A stretch of 64,000 nt of DNA, from positions 62,001 through 126,000 of the forward strand of contig JAZDFC010000019.1 of NCBI GenBank assembly GCA_043808235.1, in the 5' to 3' direction. The position numbers were made by a program, and so were the translations under genes. The notes below the pieces were generated by a model that saw nothing but the letters and a program-made list of their open reading frames with translations, searched no databases and was not told the DNA's origin. Origin of the DNA: JAZDFC01 sp043808235. Its GTDB lineage: Bacteria > Bacteroidota > Ignavibacteria > Ignavibacteriales > Melioribacteraceae. Below, in pieces: positions 51,212-61,365 of this stretch. Within the stretch, counting starts at the first letter, position 1. The number at the start of each line of letters is the position of its first letter.

Positions 51212-52195
51212 ATGGAAATCCACCTGGTATTCTGGCTAATATTCGTGGCTCTTTTTATTGCCGTATTCACAATAGATATGTTTGTCACCGATCATCGTAA
51301 GGGTAAAATTAAAGTCAAAACTGCACTTATTTGGTCGGGTATCTGGATTTCGACGGCAGTGCTTTTCGGTTTGGCTATTTTACTTTTTCTGCCGGACGGC
51401 GATGTCAAATCATTTGAATTTATTACCGGCTACCTCATCGAATATTCACTTTCGGTCGATAATCTTTTCGTTTTTATTTTAATATTTACAATGATGGGCA
51501 TTTCGGAAAGGAATCAGCCGCGAATATTAAAATGGGGAATTATAGGGGCTGTTGTTTTAAGAATTGCATTTATTATCGCTGGCGTTCAATTGATAAAAAT
51601 GTTTGATTTCGTTTTATATATTCTTGGAGCCATACTGGTTTTCACTGCCATAAAAATGTTTTTGTCAAAGGAGGAAGAGATTCATCCCGATAAAAATATT
51701 TTCGTTAAGATTGCAAAAAAAATATTCAAAATAAAAACCGATGTGGGTACCGACCATTTTTTTGTAAAGCATGATGGTCGCATATATGCTACCGTTGCTT
51801 TTATAACAGTAGTTCTTTTGGAATCAACCGATCTTGTTTTTGCTATCGATTCAATTCCAGCTGTACTTGCAATTACACAAGATTCGTTTGTCGCGATTAC
51901 ATCCAATTTATTTGCAATTCTCGGTTTACGGTCTTTATTCTTCGCGCTTGCCGGAATATTAAACCTTTTCCGTTATCTCAAATTCGGTATTTCATTTATT
52001 TTATTATTCATAGGTGTAAAGATGTTGATTTCAGGCTGGATACATATCCCGGTTCAGATATCGTTGTTAGTAATATTGGGAACTTTACTTGTATCGATAC
52101 TGGCGTCGGTAATAATTAAAGAAGATGAAGAAACGGATCATCACGCTTTTCATGAACATCCACCTGAAAATATTCGGAATAAAATTATTAAGTAG
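51212..52195 (+). CDS. TerC family membrane protein (Alx-like, likely metal export)
   Basis: A 327-residue protein with about nine helices. Motifs are LIEYSLSVDNLFVFILIFT (about 71-89) and VVLLESTDLVFAIDSIPAVL (about 197-216), the paired acidic signatures of TerC/Alx. Relatives export Mn2+ or insert metal into exported proteins. No yybP-ykoY-like leader RNA was recognised upstream. It has a histidine-rich C-terminal tail (TDHHAFHEH). Confidence 0.93.
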   Translation: MEIHLVFWLIFVALFIAVFTIDMFVTDHRKGKIKVKTALIWSGIWISTAVLFGLAILLFLPDGDVKSFEFITGYLIEYSLSVDNLFVFILIFTMMGISERNQPRILKWGIIGAVVLRIAFIIAGVQLIKMFDFVLYILGAILVFTAIKMFLSKEEEIHPDKNIFVKIAKKIFKIKTDVGTDHFFVKHDGRIYATVAFITVVLLESTDLVFAIDSIPAVLAITQDSFVAITSNLFAILGLRSLFFALAGILNLFRYLKFGISFILLFIGVKMLISGWIHIPVQISLLVILGTLLVSILASVIIKEDEETDHHAFHEHPPENIRNKIIK

Positions 52196-52406
52196 AAAGT
52201 ACATCCCCGCTCCTTTAATAGTTCGGAATTATTTTTAGGCTACGGATTATTGTCCATCTCTTTCGATTTCTTTGGAAAACAGCTTGTTGATTCCCTGCCA
52301 GATCGAGTGGTTATATAAATTAATGTCGGTCGTAAAGTGTACATAAATTCCCCTTTCTATTCAAAGGTATGTTAAATATTTTTAACCACAAATTTTTCGA
52401 GGATTC

Positions 52407-54392
52407 ATGAAAAGGTTATTTTTAATATTTGCTGTTGCTTTACTGTTAGCTTACGGCAGCGCCTTTGGTCAAAGAGCAACTAATCTTTGCGCTGAGGCTA
52501 AGATCAAAAGTTTTCAAATGCTGCAAAAAGTAAGTGAGATAAATTATCCCGGCGATGCAAATTTCGATGTTACATATTATAAGCTGGATTTGAATGTCAC
52601 TCACAATCCAAATTATTTAAAAGGAATAGTTACAATAAAAGCGCGCAGCGTGTTTAATGCCTTGCAATATGTTTTTTTTGACCTCGAAAATTCACTTACT
52701 GTTAACAATGTTACTTCCAACGGTACTAATTTATTGTTTGCTCATAATAACAGCCAAATTAATATCACTCTGAATGAAGGTTATAATATCGGTCAAGAGT
52801 TTACAGTTATAATTGATTATGAAGGAATCCCCGGTAATGTTGATCTTGGAAGTTTTGTATTTGACGAGCATCAAGGACAACCATTAATTTGGACTTTGAG
52901 CGAACCTTACGGTGCACGATACTGGTGGCCGTGCAAAGATACTCCCGGTGATAAAGCCGATTCATCCGATGTATGGGTTACATGCGATGATTATTTTACT
53001 GTCGTTTCAAATGGTATTTTGGAAGAAGATAAAGATAACGGCGACGGTACGCGTACCGTGAAATGGAGAAATAGGTATCCGATTGCGCATTACCTTATCT
53101 CGCTCGCAATGACGAACTATCTCCGTATTGATGATGCATTTAATTTTACAAAAGGTTCCATGCCGGTTACACACTTCATCTATCCGGAGAATGAACCTTT
53201 TCTTACGGCATTGCTTCCACAAACAATAACGATGCTCGAAGTTTTCAGTGATCTTTTCGGATTATATCCTTTTGTTAATGAAAAATACGGGCATGCGCAA
53301 GTTGGATTCAGCGGCGGAATGGAACATCAAACAGTTACATCAATGTACGGTGGGAATTATTGGTCGGAAGATTTGATTTCGCATGAGCTTGCACATTCAT
53401 GGTTTGGTGATAAAATTACATGCAGGGATTGGGAAAACATTTGGTTGAATGAAGGATTTGCTACATATGCAGAAGCGCTTTATGTTGAAAGGATGAGAGG
53501 GACAGAAGGCTATAAAGGAAAAGTAATTGCCGATATGGAATTGGCTCGGTTTGCTCAGGGTACAATTTATGTGCAGGATATAACAAATATTTATGAAATA
53601 TTCGACGGCACAAGAAGCTATGCAAAAGGAAGTGTCGTATTACATATGCTGCGCGGTGTTATTGGCGATGAGAGTTTTTTCAACCTTATAAAAACTTACG
53701 CTAATTATCCCGGAATATCTTATGGTTGCGCCACTACAGAAGATTTTCAGTATGTTGCCGAACAGGTGAGCGGAATGGATCTGGATTTCTTTTTTAACGA
53801 ATGGATTTTTGGCGAAAATTATCCAAAGTATTCGTATGGTTGGAGTCAAAATTTAGTTAGTGGAAATAAGTACACTGTTGATCTTAATATTGTGCAGGAC
53901 CATAACACTAATCCCGAATTTTTTACAATGCCTCTCCAAATCAAAATAGAAACTGAAAGCGGCGACACGGTTATCACTGTTCTTAATAATCAGTTAAGTC
54001 AATCATATTCTTTTGAAATTACGGGCAATCCGGTAAATGTTTTACTCGATCCGGAAAATTGGATTTTAAAAGATATTGTTAATGTAACCGACATACCTAT
54101 TGACGGAACAATTCCCTTAGCCTTCAATTTAAAACAGAATTACCCTAATCCGTTTAATCCAACTACAACTATCGAGTTTGAGGTAAATATTAAAGATACC
54201 GGTAAGGTACCTGTTCAATTAGCCGTTTATGATGTACTCGGTAATTTCATTTCCGAACTGTTCAACAAAATTACCAACTCCGGTGTATATCGTGTAGAAT
54301 TTGATGCGGCTGATTTACCATCCGGCATATATTTTTATAAATTGACTTCAGGCGGGTTCACAGCCGTTAAGAAAATGGTGCTTTTACGATAA
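52407..54392 (+). CDS. Secreted M1-family aminopeptidase with T9SS sorting domain
   Basis: A 661-residue secreted metallopeptidase. It has a signal peptide (MKRLFLIFAVALLLAYGSAF), an N-terminal beta domain, and the zinc site HELAH at 326-330 with third ligand E349 (NEGFATYAE). The substrate-binding motif, GAMEN in most M1 enzymes, reads GGMEH (303-307). The C-terminal sorting domain starts NYPNPFNPTTTIEFEV and ends KKMVLLR, so it is probably exported by T9SS. The usual C-terminal helical domain of M1 enzymes is absent, as in short bacterial forms. Confidence 0.93.
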   Translation: MKRLFLIFAVALLLAYGSAFGQRATNLCAEAKIKSFQMLQKVSEINYPGDANFDVTYYKLDLNVTHNPNYLKGIVTIKARSVFNALQYVFFDLENSLTVNNVTSNGTNLLFAHNNSQINITLNEGYNIGQEFTVIIDYEGIPGNVDLGSFVFDEHQGQPLIWTLSEPYGARYWWPCKDTPGDKADSSDVWVTCDDYFTVVSNGILEEDKDNGDGTRTVKWRNRYPIAHYLISLAMTNYLRIDDAFNFTKGSMPVTHFIYPENEPFLTALLPQTITMLEVFSDLFGLYPFVNEKYGHAQVGFSGGMEHQTVTSMYGGNYWSEDLISHELAHSWFGDKITCRDWENIWLNEGFATYAEALYVERMRGTEGYKGKVIADMELARFAQGTIYVQDITNIYEIFDGTRSYAKGSVVLHMLRGVIGDESFFNLIKTYANYPGISYGCATTEDFQYVAEQVSGMDLDFFFNEWIFGENYPKYSYGWSQNLVSGNKYTVDLNIVQDHNTNPEFFTMPLQIKIETESGDTVITVLNNQLSQSYSFEITGNPVNVLLDPENWILKDIVNVTDIPIDGTIPLAFNLKQNYPNPFNPTTTIEFEVNIKDTGKVPVQLAVYDVLGNFISELFNKITNSGVYRVEFDAADLPSGIYFYKLTSGGFTAVKKMVLLR

Positions 54393-54569
54393 AATTATTC
54401 AGCGCAATCGATTGATATAAGACATTTGGTAACTATTTATTTAAACCGCCAGGATTTTTTAATTCCTGGTAGTTCGCAGTTCGTTTTGTCTAATATCTCC
54501 ATCCAAACCGTAGCTAAAAATATTTTTTAAATATCCCTTAATTTTTTCCTCTCTTTTATCGATAATGTA

Positions 54570-54601
54570 TTGACTTTGGAAAAATATTTTGTTACCATTT
54601 G
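54570..54601 (+). promoter_or_regulatory. Possible promoter of the 77-residue gene
   Basis: TTGACT (from 54570), 20 bases, then TACCATTTG (54593-54601), which departs from TAnnTTTG by one extra base. It lies 55 bases before the start codon. Confidence 0.35.
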
Positions 54602-54656
54602 CCAGAAATTGTTGTTAGTTCTTTCTTTCACTTAATTAATAATTATTCGTGGTGAT

Positions 54657-54890
54657 ATGTCATCAGGAAAAACAAATATGAACATCAATGCTCAGGATTG
54701 GTCCAGGCTTATTGATAGGACGTTCACGGATGAACAACAACGATCTTCGCTAAGAAAAACCTCATTTCTAAAACCCTATGAAATTGCAGAGAGTGATGTG
54801 ACTGCAAAATCTAAGGACAATGCGGATATAAGTGAGAAAGCAAAAAACTTAGCGAGATTAAAAATTACATCAGAAAACTGGATAGGTTAA
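54657..54890 (+). CDS. Small hypothetical protein (77 aa)
   Basis: A 77-residue polar, soluble protein without signal peptide. It has MNINAQDWSRLIDRTFTDEQ, a middle with KTSFLKPYEIAESDVT, and a tail DNADISEKAKNLARLKI. The 'ISEKAKNLA' tail resembles the C-terminal helix of FlgM-type anti-sigma factors, but the match is short and no flagellar gene is nearby. It stands alone in a roughly 770-base gap between two secreted-protein genes, with a possible promoter upstream. Coding is moderately likely. Confidence 0.5.
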   Translation: MSSGKTNMNINAQDWSRLIDRTFTDEQQRSSLRKTSFLKPYEIAESDVTAKSKDNADISEKAKNLARLKITSENWIG

Positions 54891-55160
54891 TCTTGAGCTA
54901 ATGATTAAATTCTCTGTTTCCCCAATTCATTTTCCTTATGAGTTGTGGAAAAACAGAATTCTTCAGGAGTATTAATCCAATTCTCCATCCTCCGATTTGT
55001 GTCAAGTATTTTAAAATCTACGGTACCCGATTTTTACCTTGCTACTCATGTTGTTAAAAATCATTTTGCATAAGTGATTTGTCCAATTCAATTTACTTTG
55101 ATATAATTAAAAAATAATAGATTTTTGTATTCGAATTTGCAATAGTTCCAGAGGGTTCGG

Positions 55161-58154
55161 ATGAAACATTATAATTTATTTTTTGTATTGCTTCTATCTT
55201 ACTGCTACATCTTTCCTCAAGGAAAATCCGGCAGCTATCCCAAAATTAATATTAACGACGATCACGACTACATTTCGGGCAATGAAATACTGATGTGGGT
55301 AGGCAATAACGGTATGTGCGCTCATGATCCGCGAAACGATGCCTCCGGTTTTTATTGGCCCGGAGGTGAGAATGCAACTATAACTGCGATTTTTACCGAT
55401 GGATTAATTTGGGGCGGAAAAATTAATGATGAAATTCGGGTGGGTGGAGCTACATATAGATATGGACTGCAAGCGGGGAAAATTTTACCAAACGGAGATG
55501 CCGATAATCCTGAACTGGAAAAGTATCGAATTTATAAAATTCGAAAGGGTATAATTAACAAGGATTATAATGAATGGCCGGTTGAAGACGGGGCGCCGTG
55601 GATTGATATTGATGGAGATGGAATGTTTTCGAGAAGTATTGATAAACCACAATTTCTTGGCGATGAAACGATTTGGTACGTAATGAATGATCTTGATTCG
55701 AACAGAACACAAAATTTATATGGCTCTTCTCCGATTGGATTTGAGATGCAGGTTACTATATGGGCATCGATGGATATGCCGGATGTTGTATTTAAAAAAT
55801 ATGTTATAATCAATAAATCAAATTCCACAATTAAGGATATGTATTTTGCTCAATGGTCGGATCCCGATCTTGGTTTCGCAAATGATGATTTCGTTGGCTG
55901 CGACACAACATTAAGTTTAGCTTTCTGTTACAATGGCGATAATGACGACGACAATTATTACAAACTGAATCCACCGGCAGTCGGGTATACAATGCTTCAG
56001 GGACCAATTATTTTGGGAGAACCGACAGATAGCGCATTAGTGAATGGTGAAAAAATTCCCGGATATAAAAATCTTCCCTTATCATCATTTGTTTTTTATT
56101 TAGGTGCCGCAGGCTATACACTTAACGACCCTTTTCTTGGAGTTTATCAAGGTTCAATACAAGTTTATAATTATATGCAAGGTAAATTATCGGACGGTGA
56201 ACCATTTCTTGATCCTAATACTGGAATCGTAACAAAATTTTGGTTATCGGGCGATCCGGTTAACGGAACCGGCTGGTACGAAGGAATAGGTTGGTCTGGC
56301 GGCCCACCAGCAGATGATAGAAGAATACTTGCTTCTTACGGTCCAGTAGTAATGGCGCCGGCTGATACTCAGGAAGTTGTAATTGCTGTTCATATTACGA
56401 GAGGTGAAAACAATATCCAATCCGTAAAAAAATTAAAAGACCATTCCGCGATTTTACACCGGGTTCATAATAATCCTGGTTGGTTCCAGCCGCCTCCGGA
56501 GCCAATTGTAAATAGTCGTGCTGAAAACTCTCAGATTACATTGTGGTGGGAAGCAAATGCTGAGGATTATGAACTTGTTGATTACAATATTTTATTTTCA
56601 GAGCATCAGGATACCACGTTTAATTTTGAGGGATACAGAATATGGCAGTTCTCGGATGCAATCGGAACTAATCCGCTTGAGATAGCCGTATACGATTTAA
56701 ATAACAGCGTGAACGTATTTTACGGATACCAAACAATCGAAGGGATTCCAACAAGAGTCCCTTTACTGCGCACCCCGGATTATGGTTTAAGGCGATGGAT
56801 AAAAATAGAAAAGGATTACTATTCTAATTCAAAACTGCTGAACGGGAAAAAATATTATTTCGGAATAACCGCGTTTGCTTATTCACCTTTCAGCAGAAAT
56901 CAATTGATTGAGAGTCCACTGCAGATAGTAGAAATTATTCCGGGAAGAAATTCGATTGACTACACGATAGATTTCAATCCGGATGAATTTATTACTGCCG
57001 AGCATTCAAGTGGTGATAGCGACGGATTGACCATCGCAAAAATCATTGACGAAACAATATTGACCGGTGATGAGTACGAAATCAAATTCTCCGGTGATTT
57101 AAAATCTGCTTTCTATTCAATAAAAAATAAAACGAAAAATTTATCGATCATTGATAGCTCGGATTACTTTTACATCGATACACTTGGCAGTGTAATTTAT
57201 GATGGATTGATGTTCTTTGCAATTAATTTTGGAAGAGATACCATCTATTCAAGAGGAAACTCAAAAAATAGCGCTATCAAAGAAATTGTGGAGACTTCTA
57301 ATGGAGACGGTCATTTAGATATTCCGATTAATGTATTCAACCAATTTAATTCAAAAGGGAAATGGCTCGTTTCTTCTAATAATGCTAATGAAGAAATTGA
57401 AAATATAAATGTCAGGGATAATATTGGTTACTCAAACTATGAAATACGTTTTACGCAAGCCGGAAGTGAATATTACCCGAGCGTTGGAAATTACGGTCAG
57501 GATATTATCGATTGCATAAAATCTACCCAAGAAATACCTGTTGAAATATGGAACGTAACAAAAAATGAAAGACTGACAATCAGAATTCATGATTGGAATA
57601 AAAATGGAATTTGGGATACAGATGGCAATTCAAATTGGGAATCGATCATAGCAGTTAATGATCCGCAATATGTAGAACCTCTGCCCGAAAGAAGCGGGCG
57701 AATTAGTGCCGAGCACGTATTCATTAATAATTTTGTAATCAATGGCGAATTACCCGAAACAGGAACGGTAATTCAAATCAATACGTGGAAGCCATTGCGA
57801 GAGGGCGATATCTTCACAATTACTTCTCCCAAACCCAACTTCAATAATCTTGAAGCAGCAAAGGAAAGAATAAATGAAATAACAGTTTTTCCCAATCCAT
57901 TTTACGATAACACGCGGTTATATCATACTGATAGAAAAGTAACTTTTACAAATCTCCCGAACAAAGTGTTGATAAGAATTTACACCATTGCCGGCACATT
58001 TGTAACGCGGCTGGAGAAGGACAGTGAGTCGCCCTGGCTTGATTGGGATTTAACAAACTCACATGGCGGAGTTGTTGGCGGCGGAATATATCTGGCTTAC
58101 ATCGAAATGCCGGGTATAGGTAATAAGATTTTAAAAATAGCGGTAGTGCTATGA
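55161..58154 (+). CDS. Large secreted protein with T9SS-like tail, tandem copy 1 (997 aa)
   Basis: A 997-residue secreted protein of unknown function. A signal peptide (MKHYNLFFVLLLSYCYIFPQ) is followed by NEILMWVGNNGMCAHDPRND, FYWPGGENATITAIFTDGLI and GDADNPE, a conserved Ignavibacteria-like layout, and a fibronectin-like region (about 440-560). The tail EITVFPNPFYDNTRLYHTDR ...GGGIYLAYIEMPG resembles a type A sorting domain (FPNPF in place of NYPNPF). AGAGGG lies before the ATG. The stop overlaps copy 2 as ATGA. The proteins may be surface adhesins or hydrolases; nothing catalytic was seen. Confidence 0.88.
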   Translation: MKHYNLFFVLLLSYCYIFPQGKSGSYPKININDDHDYISGNEILMWVGNNGMCAHDPRNDASGFYWPGGENATITAIFTDGLIWGGKINDEIRVGGATYRYGLQAGKILPNGDADNPELEKYRIYKIRKGIINKDYNEWPVEDGAPWIDIDGDGMFSRSIDKPQFLGDETIWYVMNDLDSNRTQNLYGSSPIGFEMQVTIWASMDMPDVVFKKYVIINKSNSTIKDMYFAQWSDPDLGFANDDFVGCDTTLSLAFCYNGDNDDDNYYKLNPPAVGYTMLQGPIILGEPTDSALVNGEKIPGYKNLPLSSFVFYLGAAGYTLNDPFLGVYQGSIQVYNYMQGKLSDGEPFLDPNTGIVTKFWLSGDPVNGTGWYEGIGWSGGPPADDRRILASYGPVVMAPADTQEVVIAVHITRGENNIQSVKKLKDHSAILHRVHNNPGWFQPPPEPIVNSRAENSQITLWWEANAEDYELVDYNILFSEHQDTTFNFEGYRIWQFSDAIGTNPLEIAVYDLNNSVNVFYGYQTIEGIPTRVPLLRTPDYGLRRWIKIEKDYYSNSKLLNGKKYYFGITAFAYSPFSRNQLIESPLQIVEIIPGRNSIDYTIDFNPDEFITAEHSSGDSDGLTIAKIIDETILTGDEYEIKFSGDLKSAFYSIKNKTKNLSIIDSSDYFYIDTLGSVIYDGLMFFAINFGRDTIYSRGNSKNSAIKEIVETSNGDGHLDIPINVFNQFNSKGKWLVSSNNANEEIENINVRDNIGYSNYEIRFTQAGSEYYPSVGNYGQDIIDCIKSTQEIPVEIWNVTKNERLTIRIHDWNKNGIWDTDGNSNWESIIAVNDPQYVEPLPERSGRISAEHVFINNFVINGELPETGTVIQINTWKPLREGDIFTITSPKPNFNNLEAAKERINEITVFPNPFYDNTRLYHTDRKVTFTNLPNKVLIRIYTIAGTFVTRLEKDSESPWLDWDLTNSHGGVVGGGIYLAYIEMPGIGNKILKIAVVL

Positions 58155-61100
58155 AAAAGATTTTTTTAATTATTGTATTACTTCTTTTTTCGCAACGTTT
58201 TTTTACTCAAAGTAGAAAAGGTGAACTCGATAAAATTAATACTAATGATAATTACAATTATTTAGCTGGCAATGAAATACTGATGTGGGTAGGCAATAAC
58301 GGTATGTGCGCTCATGATCCGAGGAATGATGCCTCCGGTTTCTATTGGCCCGGAGGTGAGAATGCAATTATCACTGCGATTTTTACCGATGGATTAATTT
58401 GGGGTGGTAAAATTGATGATGAAATTCGTGTAGGTGGCGCTACATATAGATACGGACTGCAAGCGGGGAAAATTTTACCAAACGGTGATGCCGATAATCC
58501 TGAACAGGAAAAGTATCGAATTTATAAAATTCGAAAAGGTATAATTGACAAGGATTATAATGAATGGCCGGTTGAAGACGGGGCGCCGTGGATTGATATT
58601 GATGGAGATGAAATGTTCTCGAGAAGCATTGATAAACCTCAATCGCTTGGCGATGAAACGATTTGGTACGTAATGAATGATCTTGATTCTAGCCGAACTC
58701 ATCTTTTATATGGATCGGAACCTATTGGACTTGAGGTGCAAGTTACAATGTGGGCATCGATGGAAATGCCGGATGTTTTATTTAAAAAATATATTATCAT
58801 CAACAAATCAAATACTACAATTAAGGATATGTATTTTGGTCAATGGTCGGAACCGGATGTTGGTTATGCAAGTGATGATTATTTCGGCTGCGATACAACT
58901 CTGAGTCTGGCTTTTTGCTACAATGCAGACAATGACGATGAATACTATTATAGACTCAATCCACCTGCTCTCGGCTATTCGTTTTTACAGGGACCTATAG
59001 TTGAAGGGGAAAGAAAAGATACCGCATTAATAAAAGGGAGAAAAATACCGGGGTATAAAAATTTACCTTTAACTTCTTTCATTCTTTATATAAATGCGGC
59101 TGGTACTATGTATAGAGATCCGCAACTTGGCACACCACGCGGTGGAATGGAGATGTATAACAACTTGCAGGGCAGTTTGTGGGACGGTAGTCCGGTAATC
59201 AATCCCATCAATGGGGAACCAACAGTTTTTTGCACTCCCGGAGATCCGGTATACGGGACAGGTTGGTACGAGGGGGCAGGCTGGCCAAGGGGTCCGAACC
59301 CTGATAATAGAAGATTGCTTGCATCATGTGGACCAATCGTTATGCAGCCTGCGGATACACAGGAAGTTGTAATTGCTGTGCATATGGCAAGAGGAGAAAA
59401 TAATATTCATTCTGTAAAAAAACTGAAGGACCAATCCAAAATTTTACACGAGATATATAATAATCCCGATTGGTTTAAATTCTCAATTACTCCCAAATTA
59501 GAAAGCTATGCTGGTGATGGGGATATTACTCTCTGGTGGAATTCTGACGCGGAGAAATTTGAACTTACTGATTACATGTTAATGAATTCCGAATTGGAAG
59601 ATACTACCTATAGTTTTGAAGGATACAGAGTTTTTCAATTTTCTGATGAATATGGCAGCAATCCAATTCAGATTGATATTTATGATATTAATAATGGAAT
59701 TGAACTTTTATACGATTTCCGGAATATCGAAGGGAAAACTGTCCGGGTACCGGTACTTCGAGCAAAGGATGAGGGCTTGAGAAGATGGATAAAAATAAAT
59801 AAAGATTATTACACTAACTCCCCTTTGCTGAACGGAAAAAAATATTATTTTGGAGTAACAGCATTTGCTTACTCTCCCAGCAGCGGTAATCAATTACTTG
59901 AGAGCGAACCTGTAATAATTGAAGTTATTCCAGGACGAGAACCGATTGATTACACCCGTGATTTCGATCCCGATGATTTGGTAAAAGGTGAACACATTGA
60001 AGGTGATGGAGATGGTTATGCCATCGGGAAAATAATAGATGAATCCAACCTCACCGGTGATAAATACGAAGTAAAAATATTTGGGGATATTAAAACAGCC
60101 TCCTATTCAATTACAAATACAACGAAAGATTTGCTGATCGTGGATAAATCGGATGAATTTAATTCCGATACACTTATGAATGAAATCTATGATGGATTAA
60201 TGTTCATCATAAATAATATCGGACGAGATTCAATAAATTCTTTTGGATATAATGAGCTGACTCATAAAAATAAGGCGAGCGCAATAAAAGAAATTGTCGA
60301 AACGGCAAATGGGAATGGAATATTAGAGAATCCGCATAATGTATATAATCAACAAAATTCAACCAACTCATGGTTAATAACTAATTATATTACTGATGAG
60401 GGAATCGAGAATATAAATAGCAGAGATAACTTAGGATACGATAATTATGAAATGCGATTCACTTCATCGGGAAGCGAATATTATGCCGTATACTTTCCAA
60501 TTTCCGTAATTGATATAAGAGATGGTACAAAAGCTGCCAATAGGGTACCATTTGAATTTTGGAATCTATCGAAGAATATTAAACTCGTTCCTAAAATATT
60601 CGATGTAAACGAAAATGGAATTTGGAATCTGAATTCTGATGGTACGTGGGAGACTATTACTTTTGTTGATTCTCCCGCTTATGTCGAGCCATTACCGGAT
60701 AAAAGTGGAATTTGTACACCTGAACATGGAATAATTAATAATTTTGTAATCAATGGCGAATTACCCGAAACAGGAACGGTAATTCGAATCAACACGTGGA
60801 AGCCATTGCGAGAGGGCGATATCTTCACAATTACTTCTCCCAAACCCAACTTCAATAATCTTGCGGCTGCAAAGGAACGCATAAATGAAATAACAGTTTT
60901 CCCAAATCCGTTTTATGATAACACGCGATTATATCATACTGATAGAAAAGTAACTTTTACAAATCTCCCGAACAAAGTGTTGATAAGAATTTACACCATT
61001 GCCGGCACATTTGTAACGCGGCTTGAGAAAGACAGTGAGTCACCCTGGCTTGATTGGGATTTAAAGAACTCACACGGCGGGGTTGTTGGCGGCGGAATAT

Positions 61101-61165
61101 ATCTGGCTTACATTGAAATGCCGGGTATTGGTAATAAAATTTTAAAAATAGCGGTGGTGCTGTGA
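58151..61165 (+). CDS. Large secreted protein with T9SS-like tail, tandem copy 2 (1004 aa)
   Basis: A paralog of the preceding gene with the same layout: signal peptide (MKKIFLIIVLLLFSQRFFTQ), the conserved N-terminal block from NEILMWVGNNGMCAHDPRND to about residue 250, a diverged middle, and a C-terminal 150 residues almost identical to copy 1 at protein and DNA level (from NNFVINGELPETGTVI to the end). Identity concentrated at the ends with a diverged middle suggests gene conversion. Translation is coupled by the ATGA overlap. Confidence 0.88.
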   Translation: MKKIFLIIVLLLFSQRFFTQSRKGELDKINTNDNYNYLAGNEILMWVGNNGMCAHDPRNDASGFYWPGGENAIITAIFTDGLIWGGKIDDEIRVGGATYRYGLQAGKILPNGDADNPEQEKYRIYKIRKGIIDKDYNEWPVEDGAPWIDIDGDEMFSRSIDKPQSLGDETIWYVMNDLDSSRTHLLYGSEPIGLEVQVTMWASMEMPDVLFKKYIIINKSNTTIKDMYFGQWSEPDVGYASDDYFGCDTTLSLAFCYNADNDDEYYYRLNPPALGYSFLQGPIVEGERKDTALIKGRKIPGYKNLPLTSFILYINAAGTMYRDPQLGTPRGGMEMYNNLQGSLWDGSPVINPINGEPTVFCTPGDPVYGTGWYEGAGWPRGPNPDNRRLLASCGPIVMQPADTQEVVIAVHMARGENNIHSVKKLKDQSKILHEIYNNPDWFKFSITPKLESYAGDGDITLWWNSDAEKFELTDYMLMNSELEDTTYSFEGYRVFQFSDEYGSNPIQIDIYDINNGIELLYDFRNIEGKTVRVPVLRAKDEGLRRWIKINKDYYTNSPLLNGKKYYFGVTAFAYSPSSGNQLLESEPVIIEVIPGREPIDYTRDFDPDDLVKGEHIEGDGDGYAIGKIIDESNLTGDKYEVKIFGDIKTASYSITNTTKDLLIVDKSDEFNSDTLMNEIYDGLMFIINNIGRDSINSFGYNELTHKNKASAIKEIVETANGNGILENPHNVYNQQNSTNSWLITNYITDEGIENINSRDNLGYDNYEMRFTSSGSEYYAVYFPISVIDIRDGTKAANRVPFEFWNLSKNIKLVPKIFDVNENGIWNLNSDGTWETITFVDSPAYVEPLPDKSGICTPEHGIINNFVINGELPETGTVIRINTWKPLREGDIFTITSPKPNFNNLAAAKERINEITVFPNPFYDNTRLYHTDRKVTFTNLPNKVLIRIYTIAGTFVTRLEKDSESPWLDWDLKNSHGGVVGGGIYLAYIEMPGIGNKILKIAVVL

Positions 61166-61194
61166 AAAAGATTTTTGTTGATATAAGTTTCTAA
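61162..61194 (+). pseudogene. Vestigial start of a third tandem copy
   Basis: At the end of copy 2, GTGCTGTGAAAAAGATTTTT repeats the copy1/copy2 junction (GTGCTATGAAAAAGATTTTT). The frame reads GTG AAA AAG ATT TTT GTT GAT then stops at TAA after 10 codons. It is the remains of a third copy of the gene start. Confidence 0.55.
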
Positions 61195-61365
61195 ATATTC
61201 AGTAGTTTTTTTCAAACTGAGTACTTTTCATTTTAATATGGCGCTAGTATTTTTACCTCCGAGAATTTAAAAATTACTCCAACTTTTCATGTCATCCATA
61301 AATGGAAATTCACTATTTTTCAAAAAAGTTTACTGTCTTTTTCTAAAAATACCAGGATATTGTTT

